Source: Pseudomonadota bacterium
Lineage (GTDB): Bacteria; Pseudomonadota; Alphaproteobacteria; Rhizobiales; Devosiaceae
Direction of reading: 5' to 3'
Length of the DNA: 64,000 bases
Assembly (NCBI GenBank): GCA_023391095.1
Contig: JAEWBN010000006.1
Coordinates: 1-64,000, forward strand
Below are positions 24,034 through 30,716 of the stretch, piece by piece. Under the pieces are notes generated by a model. It saw only the letters and a list, made by a program, of their open reading frames with translations, made no database searches and was not told the origin of the DNA. The first letter of the stretch is position 1; each line of letters begins with the position of its first letter. The position numbers and the translations under genes are program-made.

Positions 24034-24647
24034 TGGCCGATCACCTGTTGGTAAGCAGCCTGCGTCTTGCCGTACTCATTGGGCCGATACTGCATGCCCA
24101 GCAACCTGCATTCATGGCTGCGAATGCCGTGCAACACCGTGGAGTGATCCCGCCCGCCCATGCGCCGGCCGATCTGCGGCAGGGACATAGTTGTCTCGTA
24201 CCGCATCCGGTACATGGCCTCGTGGCGGGCTGCGACGAGCGCCCTGCCCCTTCGCTTGCTCATCAGGTCCAGGAGATCGACACCGTGCGCGGCAGCGACC
24301 TCTCGAAGGATCACCTTCCACGGCGACACCGGAACAACCGGAACCTGATCGTCCGCTTCATCGATCTGGTCCTGCCGCACGACAATTACGATTGGCAGTT
24401 GAGGAGCCGCAGCGGGCTCAGGTGTGGGCTCAAGAACAGCCTCAGCCACTGTCGCGGCTTCTCTGCCGGGCAGCATTGAAAGGCTGACCTTGCCGGGGGT
24501 GCTGGCAATGCCAAGGGCTTCCTTGGCGGCCTTGGAGCGCTGCAGCATGGCTTCGACAGATAGCGGCGTAGTCAGCACCTTGCCGAGCTTCGCAATTGGC
24601 TTCTGTTGGGCCTTGAATAGTCCGATGTAGGAGACGTGCGCGTTCAT
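24030..24647 (-). CDS. DnaA domain IV-containing phage protein
   Basis: 205 residues. The last 90 residues carry the DnaA C-terminal DNA-binding domain: ARHEAMYRMRYETTMSLPQIG followed by RRMGGRDHSTVLHGI, the DHSTV signature that contacts DnaA boxes. There is no AAA+ ATPase (no Walker motifs), so it binds DnaA-box-like DNA without being an initiator ATPase itself. It may recruit replication proteins to the phage origin or compete with host DnaA. The ATG at 24647 overlaps the upstream stop (ATGA). Confidence 0.88.
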   Translation of the reverse strand: MNAHVSYIGLFKAQQKPIAKLGKVLTTPLSVEAMLQRSKAAKEALGIASTPGKVSLSMLPGREAATVAEAVLEPTPEPAAAPQLPIVIVVRQDQIDEADDQVPVVPVSPWKVILREVAAAHGVDLLDLMSKRRGRALVAARHEAMYRMRYETTMSLPQIGRRMGGRDHSTVLHGIRSHECRLLGMQYRPNEYGKTQAAYQQVIGQ

Positions 24648-25144
24648 GGCTCTCTCCTCTCGCTCAGTTCTGAGAGCAGCTGCGGCAGGCCACAGTAGAT
24701 ATCGGCAGTCTTGGGCGCGTCCTTGAGGCCCTTGTGTACGGCCCATTTCTTAGCCTTCCTGTTGTACTGCTTGAAACGGGGCATGTTCAGGTTCTCTTTC
24801 TGGGTTCCCCACCGAACATTCTCCGGCCTGTTGTCCAGACTGTTCTCATTGACATGGATGACAACGGCCCCCGGCGTGGGCGGCAGGCCGTGGAAAGCGG
24901 AGCACACCGCGCGATGCACCTTGATGTTGCCGACCCCTCTGGTGTGCCAGCCGAAATAGACGTGACGCGCGTTGGCCGATGCACTCGTGATGCATCCGAA
25001 TGTGGGCTGCGTTTCGTATGTGCGCAGCCCGCCGTGGGGCATCGATCCAACTCTGGGCGGCCTGCGGATGCGACCATGGCTACTTGCTTGGATGCCAGGA
25101 TATAGAGGGCTGTCGCGCCACTCTTCTGTAGGTAGCGCGTCCAT
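24644..25144 (-). CDS. NUMOD4 and HNH homing-type endonuclease
   Basis: 166 residues. The N-terminus EEWRDSPLYPGIQASSHGRIRR is a NUMOD4 DNA-binding motif. HNH_3-type core follows: VHRAVCSAFHG, VVIHVNENSLDNRPENVRWGTQKENL. Free-standing homing endonucleases of this kind are common in phages. This one is fused into the operon by 1-4-base overlaps with SSB and DnaA-like genes, so it did not simply insert between genes. Confidence 0.87.
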   Translation of the reverse strand: MDALPTEEWRDSPLYPGIQASSHGRIRRPPRVGSMPHGGLRTYETQPTFGCITSASANARHVYFGWHTRGVGNIKVHRAVCSAFHGLPPTPGAVVIHVNENSLDNRPENVRWGTQKENLNMPRFKQYNRKAKKWAVHKGLKDAPKTADIYCGLPQLLSELSERREP

Positions 25145-25641
25145 CAGCGGACCTCTGGCGCAAAGGGGATATCGGCATCGAAGCCGCCTCCCATGCCGCC
25201 GGGCTCAAAAGCCGGGGCATTGGACTGGGGGCGACCTGAGGAAGCTGAATTGCCGGGGCGGCTGGCATTGTCGTTCGGATCGCGATTGCCTCCCTGCCCG
25301 CCCGAGAGCATCACCAGCTTGGCGTCAAAGCCGGTAAGGACGATCTTGGTGGCGTAGCGGTCCTGCCCGTCCTTCTCGTATTTCTCGGTCTGGATCTGGC
25401 CTTGGACCATCAGCTTATGGCCCTTCTCGACATAGCGCTCGATGACGCCGATCAGGCCTTCATTCCATACGACTATGCGGTGCCATTCCGTGCGCTCTTT
25501 GGTCTCGCCAGTGTTTTTGTCCTTCCACTTTTCGGAGGTGGCGAGGGAGAAGTTGGCGACCTTGCCGCCGTTGGGCAGATTGCGGATTTCGGGATCGTTG
25601 CCCACGTTGCCGATCAACGTGGCTTGGTTCAGGCTGCTCAT
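25144..25641 (-). CDS. ssb: Single-stranded DNA-binding protein
   Basis: 165 residues with the OB-fold signature LNQATLIGNVGNDPEIRNLP, FSLATSEKWKDKNTG and TEWHRIVVWN. The linker is Gly/Asn/Ser-rich. The tail has DADIPF but continues APEVR, so the usual extreme C-terminal acidic tip that binds host repair proteins is not at the end. It coats ssDNA in phage replication. Confidence 0.95.
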   Translation of the reverse strand: MSSLNQATLIGNVGNDPEIRNLPNGGKVANFSLATSEKWKDKNTGETKERTEWHRIVVWNEGLIGVIERYVEKGHKLMVQGQIQTEKYEKDGQDRYATKIVLTGFDAKLVMLSGGQGGNRDPNDNASRPGNSASSGRPQSNAPAFEPGGMGGGFDADIPFAPEVR

Positions 25642-25955
25642 TGGGCAGAGCCCTTCCTTATGATTTCGATGAAGTCGCTTTCGCGAAGGACGACCAGGCG
25701 CGGAGCCCGGTCACGGCGGATGAAAAGAGCGAAGTTGCTGCCGAGCCACCGGTAGATTTCCCGGAAGCCGTCGGCGCGAACCTTGGCCTCGAACAGCCGA
25801 TCAACCCCATGGACAGGGATCGTCACGTCACCTGAAAAGGAACCGCCAGCGGCGCCCGATAGCGGGACACGTTCAGCCGCTATGCCAGCCTCTTGGAACG
25901 CATGAACGATGGAGCGTTCCTCACGCTGGCCCTTGTCACGAGATGCCCTTCCCAT
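25638..25955 (-). CDS. Small PD-(D/E)xK nuclease-like protein (possible Holliday junction resolvase)
   Basis: 105 residues from the ATG at 25955 (TGATG overlap with the previous stop). SRDKGQREERSIVHAFQEAG, then RVPLSGAAGGSFSGDVTIP and LFEAKVRADGF: the order E....G.....D....E-A-K is that of archaeal-type resolvases and related PD-(D/E)xK phage nucleases. Situated next to SSB, it probably acts in recombination or replication. The family is recognised from motif order only. Confidence 0.68.
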   Translation of the reverse strand: MGRASRDKGQREERSIVHAFQEAGIAAERVPLSGAAGGSFSGDVTIPVHGVDRLFEAKVRADGFREIYRWLGSNFALFIRRDRAPRLVVLRESDFIEIIRKGSAQ

Positions 25956-26110
25956 CACTCGCCACCCTGCTTGCGCTGGGCGGGGTTTGCGGCCCGCTCC
26001 ATTGCAGCCTTGCGCTTGTAGATGGACGTGCAGCCGGAGGCCTTGAGGAAGGCGCGCAACCGCTCATTGACCGCGTTGTGCTTGGTGGTGAAGCTGCGAG
26101 GGTTGCCCAT
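25955..26110 (-). CDS. 51-residue basic small phage protein
   Basis: Minus-strand ATG at 26110, 51 codons, MGNPRSFTTKHNAVNERLRAF then LKASGC, ending KRKAAMERAANPAQRKQGGE. Strongly basic and helical. It overlaps the next gene as TGATG and begins two bases after the neighbour's stop, with third-codon GC like its neighbours. Function unknown, perhaps nucleic-acid binding. Confidence 0.62.
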   Translation of the reverse strand: MGNPRSFTTKHNAVNERLRAFLKASGCTSIYKRKAAMERAANPAQRKQGGE

Positions 26111-26112
26111 CG

Positions 26113-26403
26113 TCATTCCGCAGCCTTCATCTGCACAACGTTGGAATGGACGGCCTCGAGAGCGGCATCGCTGGCAGCGAGAATGCGCTGGTGCTGCCCG
26201 ATCTGGACGCTCAATGCCTGGAGGGTTTTCTTCCGGCGCATTTCCAGCCGTTCGGCCTCGCGCTCGAAATAGGCTTCCTGCGTGATGTACTGCTGCTGGA
26301 GAGACTGCTCCTGATTGGCAGCTTCATCGCGCTTGGACACGAGGTCGGCAATGAAGGCTTCATCGGGAGAAACGGCGGGGATCGTCACTGTCTTTCGGGT
26401 CAT
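26113..26403 (-). CDS. Coiled-coil small phage protein
   Basis: 96 residues from ATG 26403 with an AAGGAAA ribosome-binding site. Beyond MTRKTVTIPAVSPDEAFIADL nearly the whole chain is heptad-like (KRDEAANQEQSLQQQYITQ; ERLEMRRKKTLQAL; LEAVHSNVVQMKAAE). Probably a dimeric coiled coil. The start overlaps the regulator-like gene by 4 bases. Function unknown. Confidence 0.68.
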   Translation of the reverse strand: MTRKTVTIPAVSPDEAFIADLVSKRDEAANQEQSLQQQYITQEAYFEREAERLEMRRKKTLQALSVQIGQHQRILAASDAALEAVHSNVVQMKAAE

Positions 26404-26798
26404 GCTATTTCCTTTCCTTCGTGGAGCGCCGCTCTTTTCGCCGCCACTTCCGCAGCGAGTGCAGCAGCCCGAGCCACCAAATCTTGATCCAAAGCATTGC
26501 CGCTCAACGCCTCCTCCATGGCCAGTTCGTGTTGGAGCGAAGCCAAGGCGCGGGCGCAGCGGTCGAGGTATGCGCCCCTGATCCGAGCAAACAGGCTCAC
26601 ATCGCAAGTCTTGGCGCGGCCCTTGTAGAGGTGCGTCAGTTGCGATGGGGTGAGGCCATAATCACGAGCGATCTTGGCAATCGCAGTTTCTTTCGTGCCC
26701 GTAGTTCCGGCTTCAATGCGAACCAGCTTCTGCACGTATTCCGTGGCTGTTGCGGCGCTCACGTTGGGCACCTCATTACCGAAATTAGGTAACGCCAT
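26400..26798 (-). CDS. Helix-turn-helix protein, probable phage regulator
   Basis: 132 residues. AIAKIARDYGLTPSQLTHLYKG forms a likely helix-turn-helix (about residues 38-60), followed by FARIRGAYLDRCARALASL and a long helix with many Ala and Glu. It stands first in this run of leftward genes after an open gap, and the sequence just upstream (26809-26832) carries a palindrome, so it may be autoregulated. Confidence 0.65.
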   Translation of the reverse strand: MALPNFGNEVPNVSAATATEYVQKLVRIEAGTTGTKETAIAKIARDYGLTPSQLTHLYKGRAKTCDVSLFARIRGAYLDRCARALASLQHELAMEEALSGNALDQDLVARAAALAAEVAAKRAALHEGKEIA

Positions 26799-27246
26799 TC
26801 CCGATTACTCCGTCCATAACGATGAGGACGGAGCGAGAATTTGGAAAGGCGCTTTTGATGGACATTGAGGTCACAGATGCCCTGGTGAGCTGGTGTGACC
26901 GCAAAGGATTGCGCGGGGAGACGACTGGAACCGTCGATCCGCACGGAATTGGTGACGGAGCGAGCGCCGGCAGAAGCGCTCAGCTCCGCCAATCGGCTGA
27001 CCAGGGAGGAGGTAATCAGCCAATGGGAAAGAAAAGGCCGGGCGCAGCGACGGATCGCAGAGCCCAGCAAGTGCCCGCCGGGGAGGGTTGCGTCATGCAT
27101 GGCGGCGGGGTTCAGGAAATGAATTTGAGGCAGTACGCGCAGCGGAAAACCCGCAACGGCGCGCACTGGCTGAAACTCATTGTCTCGAGATGACGAGGAT
27201 CTACCCCGACATGCCGTTTCGTGGATTGCCAAGGCGGCACGCATGG
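26799..27246. other. Gap in the leftward operon with competing rightward frames
   Basis: No leftward gene fits. Rightward, one frame (26822-27193) starts MRTEREFGKALLMDIEVTDAL but decays after about 40 residues. A second frame (GTG 26895 to 27122) reads LSSANRLTREEVISQWERKG and has higher third-position GC. A short frame begins at ATG 27118 (MNLRQYAQRKTRNGAHWLKL). GGAGGAGG lies at about 27005. An inverted repeat TCCGTCC/GGACGGA (26809-26815, 26826-26832) marks the start. A small antisense gene, a decayed gene or a replication origin are all open. Confidence 0.35.
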
Positions 27247-27354
27247 TCACTCGCCCTCCCCAGAAGGGTTTCCGCCAGCACACAGGGCGAGGAACAGCAG
27301 AAGGAACGGGAGGCCGAGCAGGAACCAGCCAGTGAAGAAGCCGAGGACGGTCAT
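27247..27354 (-). CDS. 35-residue single-span membrane protein
   Basis: ATG at 27354 overlaps the stop of the next upstream gene (ATGA). The chain is almost all membrane span: MTVLGFFTGWFLLGLPFLLL, then FLALCAGG and an acidic end. Too small for a classical holin, but similar to small phage membrane peptides that act on the host envelope or in superinfection exclusion. Function unknown. Confidence 0.6.
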   Translation of the reverse strand: MTVLGFFTGWFLLGLPFLLLFLALCAGGNPSGEGE

Positions 27355-27677
27355 GCGTCCACCTCGACGGGCTTGCCTTCGAGCAGGTGAGTGAAGAGGG
27401 CTACGTCTTGTTCTTGGGTGCGGGTGACGAGGGGGCGGAAGGTGCTGACGGCGAGCCAAGCATCCTCCCAAGCCTCGCCGTTGGGGCGCACAGACGTTTC
27501 GCAAAGGCGAAGAACAAGCTCACCCTTGCAGTGGCCCCGAGTGCCCATCTTCGTGTCGCGGATTGTGTAGACTACGCCATGCTCGGGCTTGCCTTGGAGC
27601 AGCGGAAAGTCGGACGCTTTATCCAATCCACCACCGACGAATAAGCACTTCACCCCCGGCTTTGCCCACGCGCTCAC
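27351..27677 (-). CDS. Small phage protein, unknown function
   Basis: 108 residues, GTG start at 27677 overlapping the preceding stop as GTGA, with GGAGGTG just upstream. The chain is soluble: CLFVGGGLDKASDFPLLQGK, VYTIRDTKMGTRGHCKGELVLRLCE, WEDAWLAVSTFRPL. The pattern (short beta strands, G-x-L-VLRL) resembles small SH3-like or OB-like phage proteins. I do not recognise the family. Confidence 0.7.
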   Translation of the reverse strand: MSAWAKPGVKCLFVGGGLDKASDFPLLQGKPEHGVVYTIRDTKMGTRGHCKGELVLRLCETSVRPNGEAWEDAWLAVSTFRPLVTRTQEQDVALFTHLLEGKPVEVDA

Positions 27678-27787
27678 AGCACACCTCCATTGAGTTGATA
27701 GACAGCCATAGCCACGAGGACACCGGACAGTGCCGAGACAAGGGACCAGAGAGCCGGTGCGGGGTTTAGGCGACGGATGCGGGTCAT
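27674..27787 (-). CDS. 37-residue single-span membrane protein
   Basis: ATG at 27787 overlaps the upstream stop as ATGA; its own stop overlaps the next GTG. The chain is basic at the N-terminus (MTRIRRLNPAPALWSLV) with a span SALSGVLVAMAVYQL, so probably N-in. Unknown function. Confidence 0.6.
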   Translation of the reverse strand: MTRIRRLNPAPALWSLVSALSGVLVAMAVYQLNGGVL

Positions 27788-28074
27788 TCGGCGGCGTCCC
27801 GAATAAAATTTTCTTCGTTCATATTCAGGCCGAGCAACTCCGCGTATTCGGTGGATGCTTCAGCCTTGGCGACGAGCTTCGAGACGCGCTTGTTGTCCCC
27901 GTCCTGCTCGTCTTGAACCTGTGCTTTGATGAGGGCCTTGAGGGCCGACCAGTCACCACCAAGGGCAGCAACCGTGTCTCGCAAACCGGCGAGCAGCACG
28001 GCGTCATTCAACTGGCGCTCGATAATCGGGCGAGCTTCTTCGGCTATCTCTTTGAGCTTGGCAGAGGACAGCAT
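27784..28074 (-). CDS. Helical phage protein, loosely like GapR/DUF2312-type proteins
   Basis: 96 residues, mostly helical: LKEIAEEARPIIERQLNDAVLL, GGDWSALKALIKAQVQDEQD, then VSKLVAKAEASTEYAELLGL. The region GDWSALKALIKAQ...KRV recalls the nucleoid-associated GapR family, where a similar 'alternating helix' stretch precedes a short final helix, but the match is weak. It lies third in the early leftward operon. Confidence 0.62.
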   Translation of the reverse strand: MLSSAKLKEIAEEARPIIERQLNDAVLLAGLRDTVAALGGDWSALKALIKAQVQDEQDGDNKRVSKLVAKAEASTEYAELLGLNMNEENFIRDAAE

Positions 28075-28299
28075 TTAGAACTGCACCCCCGTCCGAATTT
28101 TGCGCACGATCTTCGAGCAAATCTCGGTCTTCCGAGCATAGGCGCTAAAGGCGATGCGGGAGCAGCGATTGCGTTCGGCGAGTACGGCCCGCGCGACAAT
28201 GGCCTGCGCTTCATCAGGATCAAAAGCGACAAATGCGTCTTCGGAAGGGACGCGCACTGCATCCCACACGTCCTGCGGGATATCCTCTGGCTTGCTCAT
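28075..28299 (-). CDS. Small early phage protein, unknown function
   Basis: 74 residues, MSKPEDIPQDVWDAVRVPSE then AIVARAVLAERNRCSRIAF. The segment 'PxDVWDAV...A.AIARAILAERxRC' is common in small rhizobial phage early proteins, from memory. Basic C-terminal half. Its start overlaps the cro stop as ATGA. Confidence 0.68.
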   Translation of the reverse strand: MSKPEDIPQDVWDAVRVPSEDAFVAFDPDEAQAIVARAVLAERNRCSRIAFSAYARKTEICSKIVRKIRTGVQF

Positions 28300-28490
28300 G
28301 CTGCGCTCTCCTTGGAGGGAGTGCGCGCCCGGAGCTTTTCCAGGGCCCGTGCGACCAGCCCCCTTTGGGGAGGCCCTTCGGTTTCCCAGCGAGAGACGGC
28401 GGTTTGTGTCAGGCCGAAGCGAGAAGCGAACTTCTGCTGGCTTTCGTTGAGGTCGCCGCGAAGGGCGATGATGTCGTCTTTTGTGAGCAT
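28296..28490 (-). CDS. Cro-like repressor
   Basis: 64 residues with a full XRE-type helix-turn-helix: DIIALRGDLNESQQKFASRFG then LTQTAVSRWETEG. It is the first gene of the leftward early operon and is divergent from the CI-like gene, the normal place of Cro. The promoter's -10 box (28499-28504) is so near that the transcript should begin within a few bases of the ATG, so translation is probably leaderless or nearly so. Confidence 0.88.
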   Translation of the reverse strand: MLTKDDIIALRGDLNESQQKFASRFGLTQTAVSRWETEGPPQRGLVARALEKLRARTPSKESAA

Positions 28491-28498
28491 GGTGCCAT

Positions 28499-28527
28499 TC
28501 TATGACTTACTCATAGGTCGGCGTCAA
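28499..28527 (-). promoter_or_regulatory. Leftward early promoter for cro and the lytic operon
   Basis: On the minus strand TTGACG (28527-28522), 17 bases, then CATAGA (28504-28499). The -10 box lies inside the operator at 28501-28515, so repressor binding would block it. Predicted start at about 28492, two bases before the cro ATG. Confidence 0.7.
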
Positions 28528-28550
28528 GCGGCATCAATGAGTTTCTCATA
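28501..28550. promoter_or_regulatory. Operators O1 and O2 of the immunity region
   Basis: O1 is TATGACTTACTCATA (28501-28515); O2 is AATGAGTTTCTCATA (28536-28550). Both are 15-bp near-palindromes (TATGA N5 TCATA core), with centres 35 bp apart. O1 covers the leftward -10 box; O2 lies between it and the repressor start at 28575. Confidence 0.85.
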
Positions 28551-28574
28551 GGCGAGTGTGCGATTGTCCCGCGC

Positions 28575-29168
28575 ATGGTGGATATGGCCGAAAGACTTCA
28601 GATAGCTCGCAAGCACGCAGGCTTTGCATCAGCGGCAGAAGCCGCCGCTGCGCTGGGCGTGGCTTACCCGACCTATGCCGGCCACGAGAACGGCAGCTCT
28701 GGCTTCCGGGCAAAGAGCGGTGAGCTATACGCGCGGCGCTTTCGTGTCAGCTTTGAATGGCTGATGAACGGAAAGGGCCCCATGCAGCCTCAGGGCGAGC
28801 GCCAGGTTCGGCTTGCTGGGTATGTAGGGGCGGCCCAAGAGGTCTATCAGTTCGACGAGGACGGCGCAGGCTGGGTGGATGCTCCGCCCGGCGCGCCTTA
28901 TGATGTCGAGGCCGTCGAGGTGCGCGGCGATAGCATGCTGCCGCTCTATAAGTCTGGCGCGATCCTCTACTACTCCAAGATGCTGCCGCCCGAAACCATG
29001 CTGGGCGAGCAATGTGTGGTGCGGCTAGCTGATGGGCGCGTCTTGGTGAAGACCCTGCGCAGAGGCGCCGAACGCGGCCTCTACACCCTTATCTCCCTAA
29101 ACGCCCCAGACATTGAAGATGTGGCCGTCGAGTGGGCGGCCCCTATCGACTGGATTAAGCCTCGGTAA
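28575..29168 (+). CDS. CI-like phage repressor with S24 (LexA-type) protease domain
   Basis: 197 residues. N-terminal helix-turn-helix (about 5-65: LQIARKHAGFASAAEAAAAL, VAYPTYAGHENG) and a C-terminal S24 peptidase fold with Ser120 in VRGDSMLP and Lys159 in RVLVKTL. LAGYVGA near 80-86 is the likely self-cleavage region (Ala81-Gly82). It should hold the lysogenic state and be cleaved on SOS induction with RecA. Two operator pairs flank the gene. Confidence 0.93.
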   Translation: MVDMAERLQIARKHAGFASAAEAAAALGVAYPTYAGHENGSSGFRAKSGELYARRFRVSFEWLMNGKGPMQPQGERQVRLAGYVGAAQEVYQFDEDGAGWVDAPPGAPYDVEAVEVRGDSMLPLYKSGAILYYSKMLPPETMLGEQCVVRLADGRVLVKTLRRGAERGLYTLISLNAPDIEDVAVEWAAPIDWIKPR

Positions 29169-29211
29169 CTGCTGATCGATTCTCAGCCGTCGTGTGTACG
29201 CGTCAACTATC

Positions 29212-29261
29212 TATGACTTTCTCATAGAAAACGCTTGCACTCCTTCTATGAGTTTGTCATA
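29212..29261. promoter_or_regulatory. Operators O3 and O4 of the immunity region
   Basis: O3 is TATGACTTTCTCATA (29212-29226); O4 is TATGAGTTTGTCATA (29247-29261). Same core as O1 and O2 and again 35 bp between centres. O4 covers the rightward -10 box and O3 lies just upstream of its -35 box. The repressor can therefore also shut off the rightward operon. Confidence 0.88.
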
Positions 29262-29263
29262 AC
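29235..29263 (+). promoter_or_regulatory. Rightward promoter for the operon up to the integrase
   Basis: TTGCAC (29235-29240), 17 bases, then CATAAC (29258-29263). The -10 overlaps operator O4. It has the same design as the leftward promoter (-10 inside an operator). Confidence 0.68.
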
Positions 29264-29330
29264 ATCCTCAACACGGACCCCTAAGCGCTCAGCGCCGAGA
29301 TGGTCCAGCTGAGAACATGAGGATGGTTGA

Positions 29331-29534
29331 ATGCGCAAAGGCACAAAGGCACGAATTGAACGACGCAAGCGCGCGCTAGCCTGCTTTCAGATGGTCCATC
29401 AGGTGGACTGGGAACGGACCTGCTTTCCGCTCACCAACATCAAGCGGTGGCGGACCGAGGATGAGTACGCGGCCTACTTCGCAAACAAGATCAAAGAACG
29501 CGCATCGCTCCAAGTCCGCCTCTCCTTTGCCTGA
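29331..29534 (+). CDS. Small basic phage protein, unknown function
   Basis: 67 residues. N-terminal third very basic (MRKGTKARIERRKRALACFQ), then aromatic, acidic segments (EDEYAAYFANKIKER). First gene after the rightward promoter. Its leader holds TGAGGATGG just before the ATG. The function is unknown; a nucleic-acid-binding role is plausible. Confidence 0.55.
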   Translation: MRKGTKARIERRKRALACFQMVHQVDWERTCFPLTNIKRWRTEDEYAAYFANKIKERASLQVRLSFA

Positions 29535-29600
29535 CCGCTCCTACCCTGCTGATCCGCAGAGGTCGGCAGTCATGAACGGTTCCTCCAGAGGGAGACGACT

Positions 29601-30032
29601 ATGACCACTTTCACCGACAGCCCGGCAATGCTCGCTGCCCTTGCGAAAATCGAGGCAGACGGCAAGGCATTCGCAGCCATGCGCAACAGGGTTCAGGCCG
29701 ACCCGCGCTATGCTCGCCTGACGGCCTATTCCAAGAGCCTGGAGCAGGAAATCACCGGCAGCGGCTGGGACGGCCTCGACCAGTTGGTTGGCCAGTGCAC
29801 GTCGTCTCAGTACTGGCGCTCCAAGCGCGCAGGGGACTTGGCGCAGGCCCGCAAGGGTCAGGTCAAGGGCATGCCCGGCTACGCCAAATTCTGGCTGCGG
29901 GAGGCCGCACGGCACCGCAAGACCGAGCTGATGTATCGCGCCGCTGAAAAGCCTCCAATCTCCCTCGCCATGGCGACCGAGGCCTTCTGCGGTTTGCTGT
30001 CCGCCACTCCCTCTCTCCACGCTGCGGAGTAA
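29601..30032 (+). CDS. Phage protein, unknown function
   Basis: 143 residues with an AGAGGGAGA ribosome-binding site. Helical: AALAKIEADGKAFAAMRNRV, YSKSLEQEITGSGWDGL, then WRSKRAGDLAQARKGQVKGM and a C-terminal hydrophobic helix. Ends LHAAE. No recognised family. The stop codon lies within a duplicated junction (30021-30040) that is also the next gene's ribosome-binding site. Confidence 0.68.
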   Translation: MTTFTDSPAMLAALAKIEADGKAFAAMRNRVQADPRYARLTAYSKSLEQEITGSGWDGLDQLVGQCTSSQYWRSKRAGDLAQARKGQVKGMPGYAKFWLREAARHRKTELMYRAAEKPPISLAMATEAFCGLLSATPSLHAAE

Positions 30033-30040
30033 GGGAGATG
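30021..30040 (+). repeat. Duplicated stop/ribosome-binding junction, copy 1
   Basis: GCTGCGGAGTAAGGGAGATG here and GCTGCGGAGTAAGGGCGATG at 30332-30351 differ at one base. In each the TAA stop is flanked by GGAG and GGG, which is the ribosome-binding site of the next gene. Copy 1 links the genes at 29601 and 30038. Confidence 0.75.
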
Positions 30041-30343
30041 ACGACTTACACATTCCGCGTCTGCCACGCTTCGGTCCAGCACCGCTTTACCTGCCCTTGC
30101 TGTGGCAAGTCGAACCGCGTCCGCACGTTTCGCGTCGAGCACACGGTCAATCCGTTCAACGTCCATTCTGACGGCACGATGAAGACCCCGGCAGAAGTCC
30201 AGCGGGGGGCTGCATCAGAGGCCAAGATGCTGCGGGCGCAGTTCATCACGGAGCCGCTCTGCGCAACCTGTGAAAACAACCTGTCTTGGGCTGATCGCCG
30301 GGCGCTGACTGAGCGCCGGCAGACGGCTTATGCTGCGGAGTAA
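30038..30343 (+). CDS. Zinc-binding phage protein, unknown function
   Basis: 101 residues with two metal-site pairs: CPCCGKSNRVRTF near residue 20 and EPLCATCENNLSW near 76. TVNPFNVHSDGTMKTPAEVQ between them looks exposed. A four-Cys zinc ribbon split by about 55 residues is the simplest reading. Translationally coupled to its neighbours by duplicated junctions on both sides. Confidence 0.68.
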   Translation: MTTYTFRVCHASVQHRFTCPCCGKSNRVRTFRVEHTVNPFNVHSDGTMKTPAEVQRGAASEAKMLRAQFITEPLCATCENNLSWADRRALTERRQTAYAAE

Positions 30344-30351
30344 GGGCGATG
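30332..30351 (+). repeat. Duplicated stop/ribosome-binding junction, copy 2
   Basis: Second copy of the 20-base junction, 19 of 20 bases identical to 30021-30040. It links the genes at 30038 and 30349. Confidence 0.75.
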
Positions 30352-30600
30352 GGTAGCTACTCAAATTTCGTCAGCGGAGCTCTTGTGATGCGTGTGTGGC
30401 GCTTCGATGGTTCGGCCGAGTTGCTGGCAAAGTTCCAGTACTATTCCGACGCGAAGGACTTCGCGCAAAGCCGGGTGGATCACGACAAACAGCGAGGGGG
30501 AAACCCGGACGGGAGGTACTTCTACCTCGCGGTCTGCGAGGCGGAGTGCTCCGTGCAGGCCTTCTTTGACCCCTCGGTTGTCAAGGAAAATGCGTCGTGA
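30349..30600 (+). CDS. Small phage protein, unknown function
   Basis: 83 residues, YSNFVSGALVMRVWRFDGSA, FQYYSDAKDFAQSRVDHDK, then RYFYLAVCEAECSVQAFFD. Short beta-alpha-beta pattern. Its stop overlaps the next GTG as GTGA. Confidence 0.62.
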   Translation: MGSYSNFVSGALVMRVWRFDGSAELLAKFQYYSDAKDFAQSRVDHDKQRGGNPDGRYFYLAVCEAECSVQAFFDPSVVKENAS

Positions 30601-30716
30601 CTGCCACCCGCAAGAAGGTGCTCGCCTTCGCCGCCCACCACCCAATCCAATCCCTTTCCCTCCTCATAGCAGGGCTTCTGCCTCTGCTCTGGGTGTTCCC
30701 GGAGATGACGATATGA
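30597..30716 (+). CDS. 39-residue single-span membrane protein
   Basis: GTG start overlapping the previous stop, and stop overlapping the next ATG, both by 4 bases. Basic head (MTATRKKVLAFAAHHPIQS) and one hydrophobic span (LSLLIAGLLPLLWVF). Unknown function. Confidence 0.58.
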   Translation: MTATRKKVLAFAAHHPIQSLSLLIAGLLPLLWVFPEMTI

